Source: Clavibacter tessellarius
GTDB lineage: Bacteria; Actinomycetota; Actinomycetes; Actinomycetales; Microbacteriaceae
NCBI RefSeq assembly: GCF_001618005.1
Contig: NZ_LQXA01000005.1
Location: 1-64,000 of the forward strand
Direction of reading: 5' to 3'
Length of the DNA stretch: 64,000 bases
Position 1 is the first letter of the stretch. Each line of letters begins with the position of its first letter. This document shows, piece after piece, positions 30,412-39,638 of the stretch. A program made the translations under genes and the position numbers. The notes below the pieces were generated by a model that had not been told where the DNA came from, made no database searches, and saw only the letters and a list, made by a program, of their open reading frames with translations.

Positions 30412-31670
30412 GCGCCGAAGCGCGTGCGGCGCTCGACCGTCGTGCCGACGCCGTCGGCCCAGGTGTAGACCGTGTCGCCGCCGATGATGACGTGCTCGGC
30501 GCGCGACCGCACGTCGAGCGGGTCGCCCGACCAGATCACGACGTCGGCGTCGAGGCCCGGCGTGAGCGCGCCGACGCGGTGGTCGAGGCGGAGGATGGCG
30601 GCGGGGTTCGCGGTGATCGCCCGCAGCGCGATGTCCGCCGGCAGGCCGTCCTTCACCGCGAAGGACGCCTGGTGCACCAGGAAGTCGATGGGCACGACGG
30701 GCGCGTCCGTCGTGATCGCCACGAGGACGCCCGCCCGGTGCAGGGCCGCGAGGTTCGCGACGGCGCGGTCGCGGAGCTCGACCTTGGAGCGCGAGGTGAT
30801 CATGGGCCCGAAGATGACGGGGATGCCGCGCTCGGCGAGCACGTCCGCGATCTTGTCGCCCTCGGTGCCGTGGTTGACCACGAGGCGGTAGCCGAACTCG
30901 TCGGCGAGGCGGATCGCGGTGGCGATGTCGTCGTGGCGGTGCGTGTGCTGGTCCCAGGCGAGCTCCCCGTCGAGGACGCGCACGAGCGTCTCCTTGCCGA
31001 GGTCGCGGGAGAAGGGCGTGCCCTCCTTCGCCGCGTGGTCGCGGGCGGCGCGGTAGTCCTCGGCGTCGCGGAAGGCCCGGCGGATCACCATGGCGACGCC
31101 CAGGCGCGTCGACGGCGTGCGGTCCTTGGAGCCGTAGACGCGCTTCGGGTTCTCGCCGAGCGCGCTCTTGACGCTCACGGAGTCGCTCACGAGCTGCTCG
31201 TCGATGGTGCGGCCGCCCCACGACTTGATGGCGACGGACTGGCCGCCGATCGGGTTGCCCGAGCCGGGCTTCACGACGATGGTCGTGACGCCGCCCTTGA
31301 GCGCGTCGCGGAAGCCCTCGTCGTCGATGTCGATGGCGTCGATCGCGCGCACCGACGACATGTCGGGGTCGGTCATCTCGTTGGTGTCGTCGCCCGCGGG
31401 GCCGTTGGCCTCCTCGTGGATGCCCACGTGGCCGTGCGCCTCGACGAAGCCGGGGAGGACCCAGCGGCCGGCGGCGTCGATCACGGTCGCGTCCGCGGGG
31501 ACCTCGACGTCGGCGGCCGGGCCGACCGCGGCGACGAGGCCGTCGCGGAGGAGGACGGTGCCGCCGGGGATCGGGGCGCCGTCGACGGGGACGACGTGGC
31601 CTCCGGTGATGGCGGTGACGGTGGATGCGGAGGCGCGGACGGGGGCGGTGGGATCTGCGGGGAGGGCCAT
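30408..31670 (-). CDS. imidazolonepropionase-like amidohydrolase
   Basis: 420-residue metal-dependent hydrolase of the amidohydrolase superfamily. The metal site starts with GFVEAHGHVGIHEE (His-x-His) near residue 77. Later elements are HRHDDI, VVNHGTEGDK, and ITTDAPVVPI with the catalytic aspartate, closing with the usual composite beta domain (LDADVVIWSGDPLDV). There is no signal peptide. The substrate is unknown; relatives include prolidases and imidazolonepropionase-like enzymes. The ATG is six bases after TAGGCT. It is coupled with the TIGR01777 gene and diverges from the Nudix gene. Confidence 0.87.
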   Translation of the reverse strand: MALPADPTAPVRASASTVTAITGGHVVPVDGAPIPGGTVLLRDGLVAAVGPAADVEVPADATVIDAAGRWVLPGFVEAHGHVGIHEEANGPAGDDTNEMTDPDMSSVRAIDAIDIDDEGFRDALKGGVTTIVVKPGSGNPIGGQSVAIKSWGGRTIDEQLVSDSVSVKSALGENPKRVYGSKDRTPSTRLGVAMVIRRAFRDAEDYRAARDHAAKEGTPFSRDLGKETLVRVLDGELAWDQHTHRHDDIATAIRLADEFGYRLVVNHGTEGDKIADVLAERGIPVIFGPMITSRSKVELRDRAVANLAALHRAGVLVAITTDAPVVPIDFLVHQASFAVKDGLPADIALRAITANPAAILRLDHRVGALTPGLDADVVIWSGDPLDVRSRAEHVIIGGDTVYTWADGVGTTVERRTRFGA

Positions 31671-31676
31671 GCCCCG

Positions 31677-31682
31677 AGCCTA
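31677..31682 (-). promoter_or_regulatory. candidate -10 of leaderless amidohydrolase promoter
   Basis: Minus-strand TAGGCT six bases before the ATG at 31670; it faces an identical element for the Nudix gene. Confidence 0.45.
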
Positions 31683-31762
31683 GGACGGCGGGGCGGCGGC
31701 GGCGGGGCGGCCGCGGCGCGTTCTGGCGGCCGCCGGGGACGGGGTCGCCGGAGGAGCCTCGG

Positions 31763-31768
31763 TAGGCT
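31763..31768 (+). promoter_or_regulatory. candidate -10 of leaderless Nudix promoter
   Basis: TAGGCT six bases before the ATG at 31775, mirroring the divergent amidohydrolase promoter about 80 bases away. Confidence 0.45.
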
Positions 31769-31774
31769 CGCGGG

Positions 31775-32293
31775 ATGGGCATCCCCGACTTCATCGTGTC
31801 GCTCCGCGAGCGGATCGGCACGGAGCCCCTGTGGCTGTCCGGCGTGACCGCGGTGATCCTCGACGGCCCGCGCGTGCTCCTCGTCCGCCGCGGCGACACC
31901 GGCGGGTGGGCGCCCGTCACGGGGATCCTCGATCCCGGCGAGGAGCCCGCCGTCGGCGCCGCGCGGGAGGCCGCCGAGGAGACGGGCGTGGAGATCGAGG
32001 TCGAGCGGCTCGTCTCCGTGGGCACCACCGGCGAGATCACCTACCCCAACGGCGACCGCGCGAGCTACCTCGACCTGACCTTCCGCTGCCGCTACGTGGG
32101 CGGCGAGGCGCACGTCGCCGACGACGAGTCGCTCGACGTGGGCTGGTGGCCGGTGGACGCCCTCCCGGACATGCCCGCGGACCTCCGCCAGCGCATCCTG
32201 GACGCCGTCGACGACCTGCCCGAGGCCCGCTTCGTGCGTCCGGGCGAGCGCTCCCCGTGGGCGGACGGCGACGCGCGGGGCTCGGGCGCCTGA
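31775..32293 (+). CDS. Nudix hydrolase
   Basis: 172-residue pyrophosphohydrolase. The Nudix box runs GILDPGEEPAVGAAREAAEETGV near residues 50-72 and keeps the glycine, glutamate and REAAEE core that binds magnesium. The N-terminal WLSGVTAVILDGPRVLLVRR and later ITYPNGDRASYLDLTFRC fit ADP-ribose or dNTP-type members, but the substrate cannot be fixed. No ribosome site is visible. rpsT follows on the same strand after its own promoter. Confidence 0.9.
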   Translation: MGIPDFIVSLRERIGTEPLWLSGVTAVILDGPRVLLVRRGDTGGWAPVTGILDPGEEPAVGAAREAAEETGVEIEVERLVSVGTTGEITYPNGDRASYLDLTFRCRYVGGEAHVADDESLDVGWWPVDALPDMPADLRQRILDAVDDLPEARFVRPGERSPWADGDARGSGA

Positions 32294-32309
32294 TTTCCTG
32301 GCCGCGACC

Positions 32310-32318
32310 TGGTATCGT
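32310..32318 (+). promoter_or_regulatory. extended -10 promoter of rpsT
   Basis: TGGTATCGT is an extended -10 (TGn plus TATCGT), giving a leader of about 105 bases. A GCGTG...CACGC hairpin (about 32332-32355) lies in that leader, and GGAAGA precedes the GTG start. Confidence 0.5.
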
Positions 32319-32428
32319 CGCCTGTTGGCTTGCGTGTGATCCTCCCCGATCACGCGGTATCGCCGCAGGCGCCCTCTCTCGCTGAGCGGCAACTCATCTG
32401 ACGAAAAATCGAACGGAAGACATAACAC

Positions 32429-32692
32429 GTGGCAAACATCAAGTCGCAGATCAAGCGCATCGGCACGAACAAGAAGGCTCAGGAGCGCAACAAGGCCGTC
32501 AAGAGCGAGCTGAAGACGGCGATCCGCTCGGTCAAGACCGCCATCACGGCGGGCGACAAGGACGCGGCCGTCAAGGCCGTCAGCCTCGCCGGCAAGAAGC
32601 TCGACAAGGCCGCCAGCAAGGGCGTCATCCACAAGAACCAGGCCGCGAACCGCAAGGGCGCGATCGCCAAGCAGGTCGCCAAGATCGGCTGA
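32429..32692 (+). CDS. rpsT: 30S ribosomal protein S20
   Basis: 87-residue, lysine-rich helical protein of the small ribosomal subunit that binds the 5' domain of 16S r[23 protein letters not shown] at the N-terminus and [20 protein letters not shown] at the C-terminus are standard S20 sequence, and the length is normal. Translation starts at GTG. The leader of about 105 bases with a hairpin could serve autoregulation, as described for S20 in other bacteria, but this is inference. A strong terminator follows. Confidence 0.97.
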   Translation: MANIKSQIKRIGTNKKAQERNKAVKSELKTAIRSVKTAITAGDKDAAVKAVSLAGKKLDKAASKGVIHKNQAANRKGAIAKQVAKIG

Positions 32693-32705
32693 CCTCGCCG
32701 CACCG

Positions 32706-32746
32706 CACGACGAAGGGCCCCGCTTTCCGCGGGGCCCTTCGTCGTG
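32706..32746. terminator. stem-loop terminator after rpsT
   Basis: 18-base perfect arms (32706-32723, 32729-32746) with a TTTCC loop; also suitable for the convergent holA transcript. Confidence 0.85.
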
Positions 32747-32760
32747 CTCGGCGCGATGCC

Positions 32761-32866
32761 GATGGGCGGCCTCAGGGGCGGTCCTGATGGGCGGCCTCAG
32801 GCGCGGTCCGCGTCGTGGTCTCAGTCGCGGTCCCCGTCGCGGCCCACGCCGTGGTCTCAGTCGCGG
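32761..32866. repeat. short direct repeats overlapping the holA 3' end
   Basis: Two 24-base copies with one mismatch (32761-32784, 32786-32809), then two identical 17-base copies (32814-32830, 32850-32866). The latter copy covers the holA stop codon, so the 3' end of holA is partly repeated past its stop. Confidence 0.8.
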
Positions 32867-33885
32867 CCGCGGGAGGCGACCGTGCGGACCATGCGCTCGA
32901 GCGAGTAGACCGCGTCGCGTCCGCCGCCCTTGACCTGCGCGTCCGCCTCGGCCAGGGCCTCCACGGCGCGGCCCAGGCCCTCGTCGTCCCAGAGCTGCAG
33001 GTCGCGCCGGGCGCGGTCCACCTGCCACGGCGCCATGCCGAGCTTCGAGGCGAGCTGGCCGGACGGGCCGGAGACGCCGGAGACCTTCGCCATGGTGCGG
33101 ATCTTCATGGCGAAGGCGGCGATGAGCGGCACCGGATCCGCCCCCGAGGTGAGCGCGTGCCGGAGGAGCACGAGGGCCTCGCCGCGGCGACCGGCGATGG
33201 CGGAGTCGGCGACCGCGAACGCGTTGATCTCCACCCGGCCGCCGTAGTACTCGTCGACCGTGACCTCGGTGATCTCGTGCGCCGTGTCGGAGATGAGCTG
33301 CTGGCACGCGGACGCGAGCTCGCTGACGTCGTCCTGGAACGCGGCGACGAGCTGGCGCACGGCGCCCGGCGTGATGGACCGCTTGGCCGCCCGGAACTCG
33401 GCGACCGCGAAGTCGTGCTTCTCGCTGTCCTTCTTCAGCTCCGCGCAGACGACCTCGATGCCGCCGCCCGTGCCCGCGCGCACCGCGTCGAGCAGCTTCT
33501 TGCCGCGCACTCCCCCGGCGTGCCGGAGCACGACGTAGGTGTCGTCGGCCGGGGACTCGAGGTAGGCGACGGCGTCGAGCAAGAACTGGTCGGAGCACTT
33601 CTCCACGTTGACCACGCGGATGAGCCGCGGCTCCGCGAACAGCGACGGGCTGGCCAGCGTGATGAGCTCCCCAGGGGCGTAGGAGTCGGCCTCGATGTCG
33701 GACACCTCGATGCTCGGATCCTCCGCGGTGAGGATGTCGCGGAGGCGCCGGATGGCCCGGACCGCGAGGAGCGCCTCCGTGCCGGAGACGAGCACGATGG
33801 GGGCGGGGCGGACGGCATCCCACGCGAGCTGCGGGATGGCCGCGGACGCCTTCGCGGCGGTGCCGCGGGTGGTCCTGGTCGCCAT
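32857..33885 (-). CDS. holA: DNA polymerase III subunit delta
   Basis: Clamp-loader subunit that opens the sliding clamp during replication. The 342-residue protein starts with a P-loop-like but non-catalytic AAA+ domain (PIVLVSGTEALLAVRAIRRLRDIL) and continues with the delta-specific segments ITLASPSLFAEPRLIRVVNVEK, AELKKDSEKHDFAVAEFRAAKR and the C-terminal collar domain. The ATG has GGAAGGA upstream. It follows comEC by 62 bases; the comEA-comEC-holA order is common in bacteria. Confidence 0.92.
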   Translation of the reverse strand: MATRTTRGTAAKASAAIPQLAWDAVRPAPIVLVSGTEALLAVRAIRRLRDILTAEDPSIEVSDIEADSYAPGELITLASPSLFAEPRLIRVVNVEKCSDQFLLDAVAYLESPADDTYVVLRHAGGVRGKKLLDAVRAGTGGGIEVVCAELKKDSEKHDFAVAEFRAAKRSITPGAVRQLVAAFQDDVSELASACQQLISDTAHEITEVTVDEYYGGRVEINAFAVADSAIAGRRGEALVLLRHALTSGADPVPLIAAFAMKIRTMAKVSGVSGPSGQLASKLGMAPWQVDRARRDLQLWDDEGLGRAVEALAEADAQVKGGGRDAVYSLERMVRTVASRGRD

Positions 33886-33947
33886 GCGGGTCCTTCCGGG
33901 CGGGGTGGAGTGGTCGGCCGCGGTCGGGTGCCGCGAGCGGATCCAGG

Positions 33948-35783
33948 TTAGCCGTCGGGTGGGACATCGGCCGTCCCCGGGCGCACGCCGTGCACGGGCG
34001 GCGGGCCCGCCGACGACGGGGCTGCGGGCGGGGCCGGGCCGGGAGTGACGGCGGTCCCGGCGCGGCGCTCCCCCGGCCCGCGTCCGAGCGCGAGCGCCGC
34101 GACCGCCAGCGCGCTGGCCAGCGTGAGCGCGACGACGCCGCCCAAGCCGGTGGGCCACGGGACCCGCCCCCACGGCAGCTCCGACATGACCCGGGCGACG
34201 GCCGCGATCCACGAGGACGGCAGCCAGGCGAGCCGCAGCGCCAATCCCCCCGCGGCCGGCCAGATCGGCAGCAGGACGCACGCGGCGAGCCCCGCGACGG
34301 TGGCGGGCGCCGCCGCGGGCTCGGCGAGGAGGTTCGCGAGCACGCCGTGGACGGGCAGTCCCGGCTGCAGCACCAGCAGGACCGGCTGGCAGGCGACCTG
34401 CGCGGCGACGGGGACGGCGAGCCCCTCGGCCAGGCGACGCGGCATCCCTCGCGCGAGGCGGTCGGCGAGCGGTGGCGCGAGCACGAGCAGACCCGCCGTG
34501 GCCAGCACGCTCAGCGCGAAGCCGAGGTCCCGAGCCAGCCAGGGATCGCCCACGAGGAGGATGACCACCGCGAGGGCGAGCGCGGGCAGACCGCGTGAGG
34601 GGCGGCCGGTGACGGTGGACACGATGAGCACCGCGGCCATGACGGCCGCGCGCAGCACGCTCGGCTGCGGGGTGACGAGCACGACGAACGCGGCGAGGGC
34701 CCCCACCGCGGCGACGGCGCGGGCCGGCCGCCGCAGCCCGACGGCGGCGGCCAGCGCGAGCACGATGCCCACGATGACCGCGCAGTTGGCGCCGGAGACG
34801 GCTGTGAGGTGCGTCAGGGAGGTGTCCTTCATGGTCTGCGCGAGCTCCGCGGGGACGGCGGACACGTCGCCGATGGCGAGCCCGGGGAGCAGACGCGCTC
34901 CCGGCCCGGGCAGCTCGGACGCGGCGCGCGTCAGTTCCCGGCGCAGGCCGTCGGCGACGGCGAGCGGGCCGTCGGGCCGGGCGATCTGCTCGAGGCCGCC
35001 GCGGGCGAGGAGCAGGTAGGCCGCCTGGTCGCCCGCTTCCGCGGCTCGCACCGCCGCGGTCAGCCGGATCGTCGACCCCACCCCGGGTCGCGCGCCGCCC
35101 ACGGCGGCGGCGGGCGCGAAGACGACCACGGGGACGGGCGCCGACGGGGTCACCGTGACGTCGGCGGCCCGACCGGGCGCCTGCCCGCCGACGTGGATGA
35201 CGCGGAGGCGGCCGACGATCCGGACCCGGGCGGGTGCGGCGGACGCGCCCGACGCGCGCCCCGCCACCGGGGCGGGCGACTCGTCGAGGACGACGTCGGC
35301 GACGACCATCCCGGCGGCGGCCGCCGCGGCCTCGAGCTCGACGGGATGGCGCAGCGGCTCGCGGGCGGCCGCCGCGCCGAGGAGCATCGCCGCCACGCCC
35401 GCGGCGACCGCCAGGCCGGCCGCGCCTCGGAGCATCCCGGGCGGGGATGAGGTGGGACCCCGGGATGCGCGCCGCGATCCGCGCCCGGGTGGGGCCGGTC
35501 GGGCGCCGCGCTCGTCACATCGGGACCGCCGCGCCGCGGCCACCGACGCCAGCGCGAGCGCAGCGGCCAGCGCCGCGGCGAGGACCGCGGCCGGAGCGGC
35601 GGACCCGCGGACGCCGATCGCCACGGCCGTCGCGCACCAGCCGACCCCCGCCGGGATGGCGAGCCGCAGGTCGAGCGGCGTCGCGGCGGCGGCTGCTCGC
35701 GCCCGATCACGGCCGCCCCGGACGTCACGAGGGCCACGGGCGGGGCGGTCGCGCGCGGTCGGGTCCGCTCGGCGGGGCGTCAC
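33948..35783 (-). CDS. comEC: ComEC/Rec2 competence channel protein, short form
   Basis: 611-residue membrane protein predicted to carry single-stranded DNA across the cytoplasmic membrane. The N-terminus has about three helices and an OB-like DUF4131 region. The Competence domain with many helices shows LLPGLAIGDVSAVPAELAQTMKDTSLTHLTAVSGANCAVIVGIV. No C-terminal metallo-beta-lactamase domain follows; the protein ends in a Pro/Gly-rich tail, making it shorter than the classical 700-800 residues. The GTG overlaps the comEA stop codon. Whether this organism is naturally competent is unknown. Confidence 0.88.
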   Translation of the reverse strand: MTPRRADPTARDRPARGPRDVRGGRDRARAAAAATPLDLRLAIPAGVGWCATAVAIGVRGSAAPAAVLAAALAAALALASVAAARRSRCDERGARPAPPGRGSRRASRGPTSSPPGMLRGAAGLAVAAGVAAMLLGAAAAREPLRHPVELEAAAAAAGMVVADVVLDESPAPVAGRASGASAAPARVRIVGRLRVIHVGGQAPGRAADVTVTPSAPVPVVVFAPAAAVGGARPGVGSTIRLTAAVRAAEAGDQAAYLLLARGGLEQIARPDGPLAVADGLRRELTRAASELPGPGARLLPGLAIGDVSAVPAELAQTMKDTSLTHLTAVSGANCAVIVGIVLALAAAVGLRRPARAVAAVGALAAFVVLVTPQPSVLRAAVMAAVLIVSTVTGRPSRGLPALALAVVILLVGDPWLARDLGFALSVLATAGLLVLAPPLADRLARGMPRRLAEGLAVPVAAQVACQPVLLVLQPGLPVHGVLANLLAEPAAAPATVAGLAACVLLPIWPAAGGLALRLAWLPSSWIAAVARVMSELPWGRVPWPTGLGGVVALTLASALAVAALALGRGPGERRAGTAVTPGPAPPAAPSSAGPPPVHGVRPGTADVPPDG

Positions 35784-36841
35784 ACCCGCACCAGGGGCGT
35801 CAGCGAGGCGAGCGTCCGATCGCCGATGCCCGGCACGCGGCCGAGGTCGGCGACGCGCGCGAAGCGGCCGTGCGCGGATCGCCAGGCGATGATGCGCCCG
35901 GCGAGCGACGGGCCGACGCGCGGGAGCGTCTCCAGCTGCTCCGCTGTCGCGGTGTTGAGGTCGACGGGCGCGGACGGGGTCGCGCCGCCCGCGCTGCCGG
36001 CGGCCGCACCGGCGGGACCCGAGGCGGCGGCGGGAGGCGTCTCCCCCTGGCGCGGCACGACGAGCTGCTCGCCGTCGACGAGGACGCGCGCCAGGTTGAC
36101 GCCCGCCGGATCCGCGCCGTCCGCGAGCCCGTGGGCTGCGGCGAGGGCGTCGACCACCCGACTCCCGGCCGCCAGCGGGTACAGGCCCGGAGAGACGACG
36201 GCGCCGACTACGTGGACGTAGACGGGGGCGGCGCCGGCGGTCCCGGAGCCGGAGCCGGATCCGGTGCCCGTGCCGTCGGCATCGGCTGCGCCCCCGGAGC
36301 GCGACACGGCATCCCCGGGATGGCCCGTCGTGCGGGGGGATCCGGCGTCGTCGGACCCGACGTCGGACACGGTGCCACCCGCTGCCGACGCGTCGGCGGT
36401 GGCCGCTCCCTCCCCGTGCGAGGTCGCGCGGGGCGAGGCGGCCCCGGCTGCGTCGGAGCCGGGCGTCCCGGTCGCCTGGACGGCCGTGACGAGGATCGTG
36501 ACGACCAGCGCGGCGGCCACGAGCACCGCGGCCGCCCCGACCCCCGTGCGCAGGCGGAACCGCGGACGCCGCCCCACGAGGTCCGCCGGGAGCCGCGGCG
36601 CGGCGGCGCGCGTGCCCCGGTCCGCGGGGCGCGGCCGCGCGTCCTCGGCCGCGTCTGCGCGCGCACCGAACGGGTCCTCCGCGTCGAACGGGTCCTCCGC
36701 CGGGAACCGATGCTCCGTATCGAACGGATCCTCCGCCGGGAACGGATCCTCGTCGGGTCCGCCCCATCCCGTGGCGTCGCCCGCGGCGTCGCCGGGATCG
36801 TCGGCGGGGAGTGCGGGCCGGGAGGGGCGGTGGGAGCGCAT
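35780..36841 (-). CDS. comEA: ComEA-like helix-hairpin-helix DNA-binding protein
   Basis: 353 residues. The order is an acidic cytoplasmic N-terminal region with five DPF-type hexapeptides (about residues 29-58), one transmembrane helix near residues 100-122, a low-complexity Gly/Ser/Ala spacer, an SLBB domain (VYVHVVGAVVSPGLYPLAAG), and two C-terminal helix-hairpin-helix motifs (LNTATAEQLETLPRVGPSLAGRI and ADLGRVPGIGDRTLASL). It binds incoming DNA at the outer face of the membrane and hands it to ComEC, with which it is translationally coupled. The ATG is six bases after TACCGT. Confidence 0.9.
   Translation of the reverse strand: MRSHRPSRPALPADDPGDAAGDATGWGGPDEDPFPAEDPFDTEHRFPAEDPFDAEDPFGARADAAEDARPRPADRGTRAAAPRLPADLVGRRPRFRLRTGVGAAAVLVAAALVVTILVTAVQATGTPGSDAAGAASPRATSHGEGAATADASAAGGTVSDVGSDDAGSPRTTGHPGDAVSRSGGAADADGTGTGSGSGSGTAGAAPVYVHVVGAVVSPGLYPLAAGSRVVDALAAAHGLADGADPAGVNLARVLVDGEQLVVPRQGETPPAAASGPAGAAAGSAGGATPSAPVDLNTATAEQLETLPRVGPSLAGRIIAWRSAHGRFARVADLGRVPGIGDRTLASLTPLVRV
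36667..36756 (-). repeat. 18-bp minisatellite coding for DPF hexapeptides in comEA
   Basis: Five 18-base units (36667, 36685, 36703, 36721, 36739), the middle one most diverged. Each encodes a hexapeptide like EDPFDA in the cytoplasmic tail. Confidence 0.8.
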
Positions 36842-36847
36842 GCGCGC

Positions 36848-36853
36848 ACGGTA
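36848..36853 (-). promoter_or_regulatory. candidate -10 of leaderless comEA-comEC-holA promoter
   Basis: Minus-strand TACCGT six bases before the comEA ATG, identical to the leuA-leader arrangement. Confidence 0.4.
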
Positions 36854-36928
36854 GGCCGCGACGCCGGTGCGGACGATCCCGTGCGTCCGGGCTGGGGATC
36901 GTGCCCCGCGGCGGCCCCTGGGATGGAG

Positions 36929-36959
36929 CGAGGGCGGCCCGGGATCCGGACCGCCCTCG
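36929..36959 (-). terminator. stem-loop terminator after leuS
   Basis: 9-base arms 36929-36937 and 36951-36959 with a 13-base loop, about 22 bases beyond the leuS stop codon. Confidence 0.65.
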
Positions 36960-36981
36960 TTCCCGCGTGCGCGGCGACCCG

Positions 36982-39540
36982 CTAGGAGGCGGGCTTGGTG
37001 GTGATGCTGACGATCTTCGGCGCGCGCACGATGACCTTGTCGATCGTTCGGCCGGCGGTGGACCGCGTGACGCCCGCCGTCTCCCGGGCCAGCGCCTCGA
37101 GCTCGTCGGCGCCGATGCGGGCGTCGACCTCGAGCTTGTCGCGCACCTTGCCGTCGACCTGCACGACGGCGGTGACCGTGCTCACGACGAGCAGGTTGCG
37201 ATCGGCCTTGCGCCAGCCGGCGAACGCGACCGAGCCCGTGTAGCCGAGGCGCTTCCACATGTCCTCGGCCGTGTACGGCGCGAAGAGGCTGAGCGCCACG
37301 GCGACGACCTCGGTGGCCTCGCGGACGGCCGCGTCGCCGCCGCCCGGGCCCTGGTCGATGGTCTTCCGGATGGCGTTGACGAGCTCCATCGTGCGGGCGA
37401 TGACCACGTTGAACTTGAACGCCTCGAGGAGCCCGGGGCCCTCCGCCAGGAAGCGGTGCGTGACGCGGCGGAGCGCCTCGTCCCCCGTCTTCCACTCGAC
37501 CTCGGGCGCGCTCGTGATGTCGCCCGTGAGGCGCCACGCACGGGCCAGGAACTTGGCGGACCCGGACGGGGACACGTCCTCCCAGTCGATCGGGTCCTCC
37601 GGCGGGCCGGCGAACGCCATGGTGAGCCGGATGGCGTCCACGCCGTGGCGGTCGATCTCGGAGCCGAGGTCGACGCCGCCCTTGCTCTTCGACATCTTGA
37701 CGCCGCCGGAGAGCACCATCCCCTGGTTCAGCAGCGCGCTGAACGGCTCCGTGAAGGTGACGTAGCCGAGGTCGAACAGCACCTTGGTGATGAAGCGCGA
37801 GTACAGCAGGTGCAGGATCGCGTGCTCGACGCCGCCCACGTACTGGTCGACGGGCGCCCAGCGGTCGGCGTCGGCCGGGTCGAACGCCTTCGTGGCGTCG
37901 TTCGGCGAGAGGAAGCGCAGCCAGTACCAGGAGCTGTCCATGAACGTGTCCATGGTGTCGGGGTCGCGCGTGGCCGGGCTGCCGTCCACCGGGCTCGGCA
38001 CGTTCGACCACTCCGTCGCGGCGGCCAGCGGCGACTTGCCCTTGGGCGTGAGGTCGAGCCCCGCGGTGTCGGGCAGCCTGACGGGCAGCTGGTCCTCCGG
38101 CACGCGGATCTCGTTGCCCTCCGCGTCGTAGACGATGGGGATGGGCGTGCCCCAGAACCGCTGGCGCGAGATGAGCCAGTCGCGCAGCCGGTAGTTCTTC
38201 GCCGCACGGCCTCGGCCCTCCGCCTCGAGCTGCTCGATGACGCGCTTGATGGCGGGCTGCTTGCTCAGGCCGTTGAGCGACCCGGAGTTGATGAGGCGGC
38301 CCTCGCCGGGGAGCGCGACGCCCGTGCGACCGGGCAGCACCTCCTCGAGGTCGGGCAGCTCGCCGTCCTCCGGGATGATGCGGATGGCGCCCGTGACGGG
38401 CTGCGTGGTGTCGACCACCACGCGCACCGGCAGGTCGAAGGCGCGCGCGAAGTCGAGGTCGCGCTGGTCGTGCGCGGGGACGGCCATGACCGCGCCCGTG
38501 CCGTAGTCGGCGAGGACGTAGTCGGCGGCCCAGACGGGGATCCGCTCGCCGTTGACCGGGTTGACGGCCGTGCGGCCGAGCGGGATGCCCGTCTTCGGAC
38601 GGTCGGTCGTGGAGCGCTCGATCTCGTTGAGGCGCTGCGTGCGCTCGAGGTAGCCGCGGAACTCCTCGCGGACCTCGTCGGACGCGCCCTCGACGAGCTC
38701 GGCCGCGAGGTCGCTGTCGGGCGCGACCACCATGAACGTGGCGCCGTGCAGCGTGTCCGGGCGGGTGGTGAACACCGTGACGGGCTCGTCGCGGCCCTCG
38801 ATGACGAAGTCGACCTCCGCGCCCACGGAGCGGCCGATCCAGTTGCGCTGCATGTTGAGCACCTTGGACGGCCACTTGCCCTCGAGCTGGTTGAGGTCGT
38901 CGATCAGGCGGTCGGCGTAGTCGGTGATGCGCAGGTACCACTGCGTGAGCTTCTTCTTGACGACGACGGCGCCGGAGCGGTCGGACGTGCCGTCCGGCAG
39001 CACCTGCTCGTTGGCGAGCACCGTCTGGTCCACCGGGTCCCAGTTGACCCAGCTGTCCTTGCGGTAGGCGAGGCCCTTCTCGTGCATCTTGAGGAACAGC
39101 CACTGGTTCCACGCGTAGTACTCGGGGTCGCTCGTGTGGAGCTCGCGCTCCCAGTCGAAGGAGAGGCCGTAGCGCTTCATCGACTGCTTCTGCGTGTCGA
39201 TGTTCGCGTAGGTCCACTCGCGCGGGTCGACGCCGCGCTTGATGGCGGCGTTCTCCGCGGGCAGGCCGAAGGAGTCCCAGCCGATGGGGTGGAGGACGGT
39301 GAAGCCCTGCTGGCGCCAGTAGCGCGCGACCGCGTCGCCGATGGCGAACGCCTCGCCGTGCCCCATGTGGAGGTCGCCCGAGGGGTACGGGAACATGTCG
39401 AGGATGTACTTGCGGGGACGGGTGTCGCTCGCGTCCGGCGTGCGGAACGGCTGCTCGCGCTCCCACACCTCCGACCACTCGGCCTCGATGGCGCGGAAGT
39501 CGTAGGTGTCGCCGGGGGTGTCGGGGGTCTCGTGTGCCAA
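36982..39540 (-). CDS. leuS: leucine--tRNA ligase
   Basis: Class I synthetase charging tRNALeu. The 852-residue protein has the HIGH-type motif as [20 protein letters not shown] near residue 50, a CP1 editing domain ([21 protein letters not shown]), the KMSKS motif as [14 protein letters not shown], and the C-terminal anticodon and tail domains. The start is TTG, chosen because the conserved N-terminus ([15 protein letters not shown]) follows directly. Minus-strand TAGTCT at 39589-39594 may be the -10, giving a leader of about 40 bases. Confidence 0.95.
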   Translation of the reverse strand: MAHETPDTPGDTYDFRAIEAEWSEVWEREQPFRTPDASDTRPRKYILDMFPYPSGDLHMGHGEAFAIGDAVARYWRQQGFTVLHPIGWDSFGLPAENAAIKRGVDPREWTYANIDTQKQSMKRYGLSFDWERELHTSDPEYYAWNQWLFLKMHEKGLAYRKDSWVNWDPVDQTVLANEQVLPDGTSDRSGAVVVKKKLTQWYLRITDYADRLIDDLNQLEGKWPSKVLNMQRNWIGRSVGAEVDFVIEGRDEPVTVFTTRPDTLHGATFMVVAPDSDLAAELVEGASDEVREEFRGYLERTQRLNEIERSTTDRPKTGIPLGRTAVNPVNGERIPVWAADYVLADYGTGAVMAVPAHDQRDLDFARAFDLPVRVVVDTTQPVTGAIRIIPEDGELPDLEEVLPGRTGVALPGEGRLINSGSLNGLSKQPAIKRVIEQLEAEGRGRAAKNYRLRDWLISRQRFWGTPIPIVYDAEGNEIRVPEDQLPVRLPDTAGLDLTPKGKSPLAAATEWSNVPSPVDGSPATRDPDTMDTFMDSSWYWLRFLSPNDATKAFDPADADRWAPVDQYVGGVEHAILHLLYSRFITKVLFDLGYVTFTEPFSALLNQGMVLSGGVKMSKSKGGVDLGSEIDRHGVDAIRLTMAFAGPPEDPIDWEDVSPSGSAKFLARAWRLTGDITSAPEVEWKTGDEALRRVTHRFLAEGPGLLEAFKFNVVIARTMELVNAIRKTIDQGPGGGDAAVREATEVVAVALSLFAPYTAEDMWKRLGYTGSVAFAGWRKADRNLLVVSTVTAVVQVDGKVRDKLEVDARIGADELEALARETAGVTRSTAGRTIDKVIVRAPKIVSITTKPAS

Positions 39541-39638
39541 GGGCGCTCTCGATTCGATGCGGGGGTCGCGGCCGTCAAGGCCTCGACAAGACTAGTGACC
39601 CGGCCGGGGGGAACCCGCACGGGCGACGGGGTGGCGGA

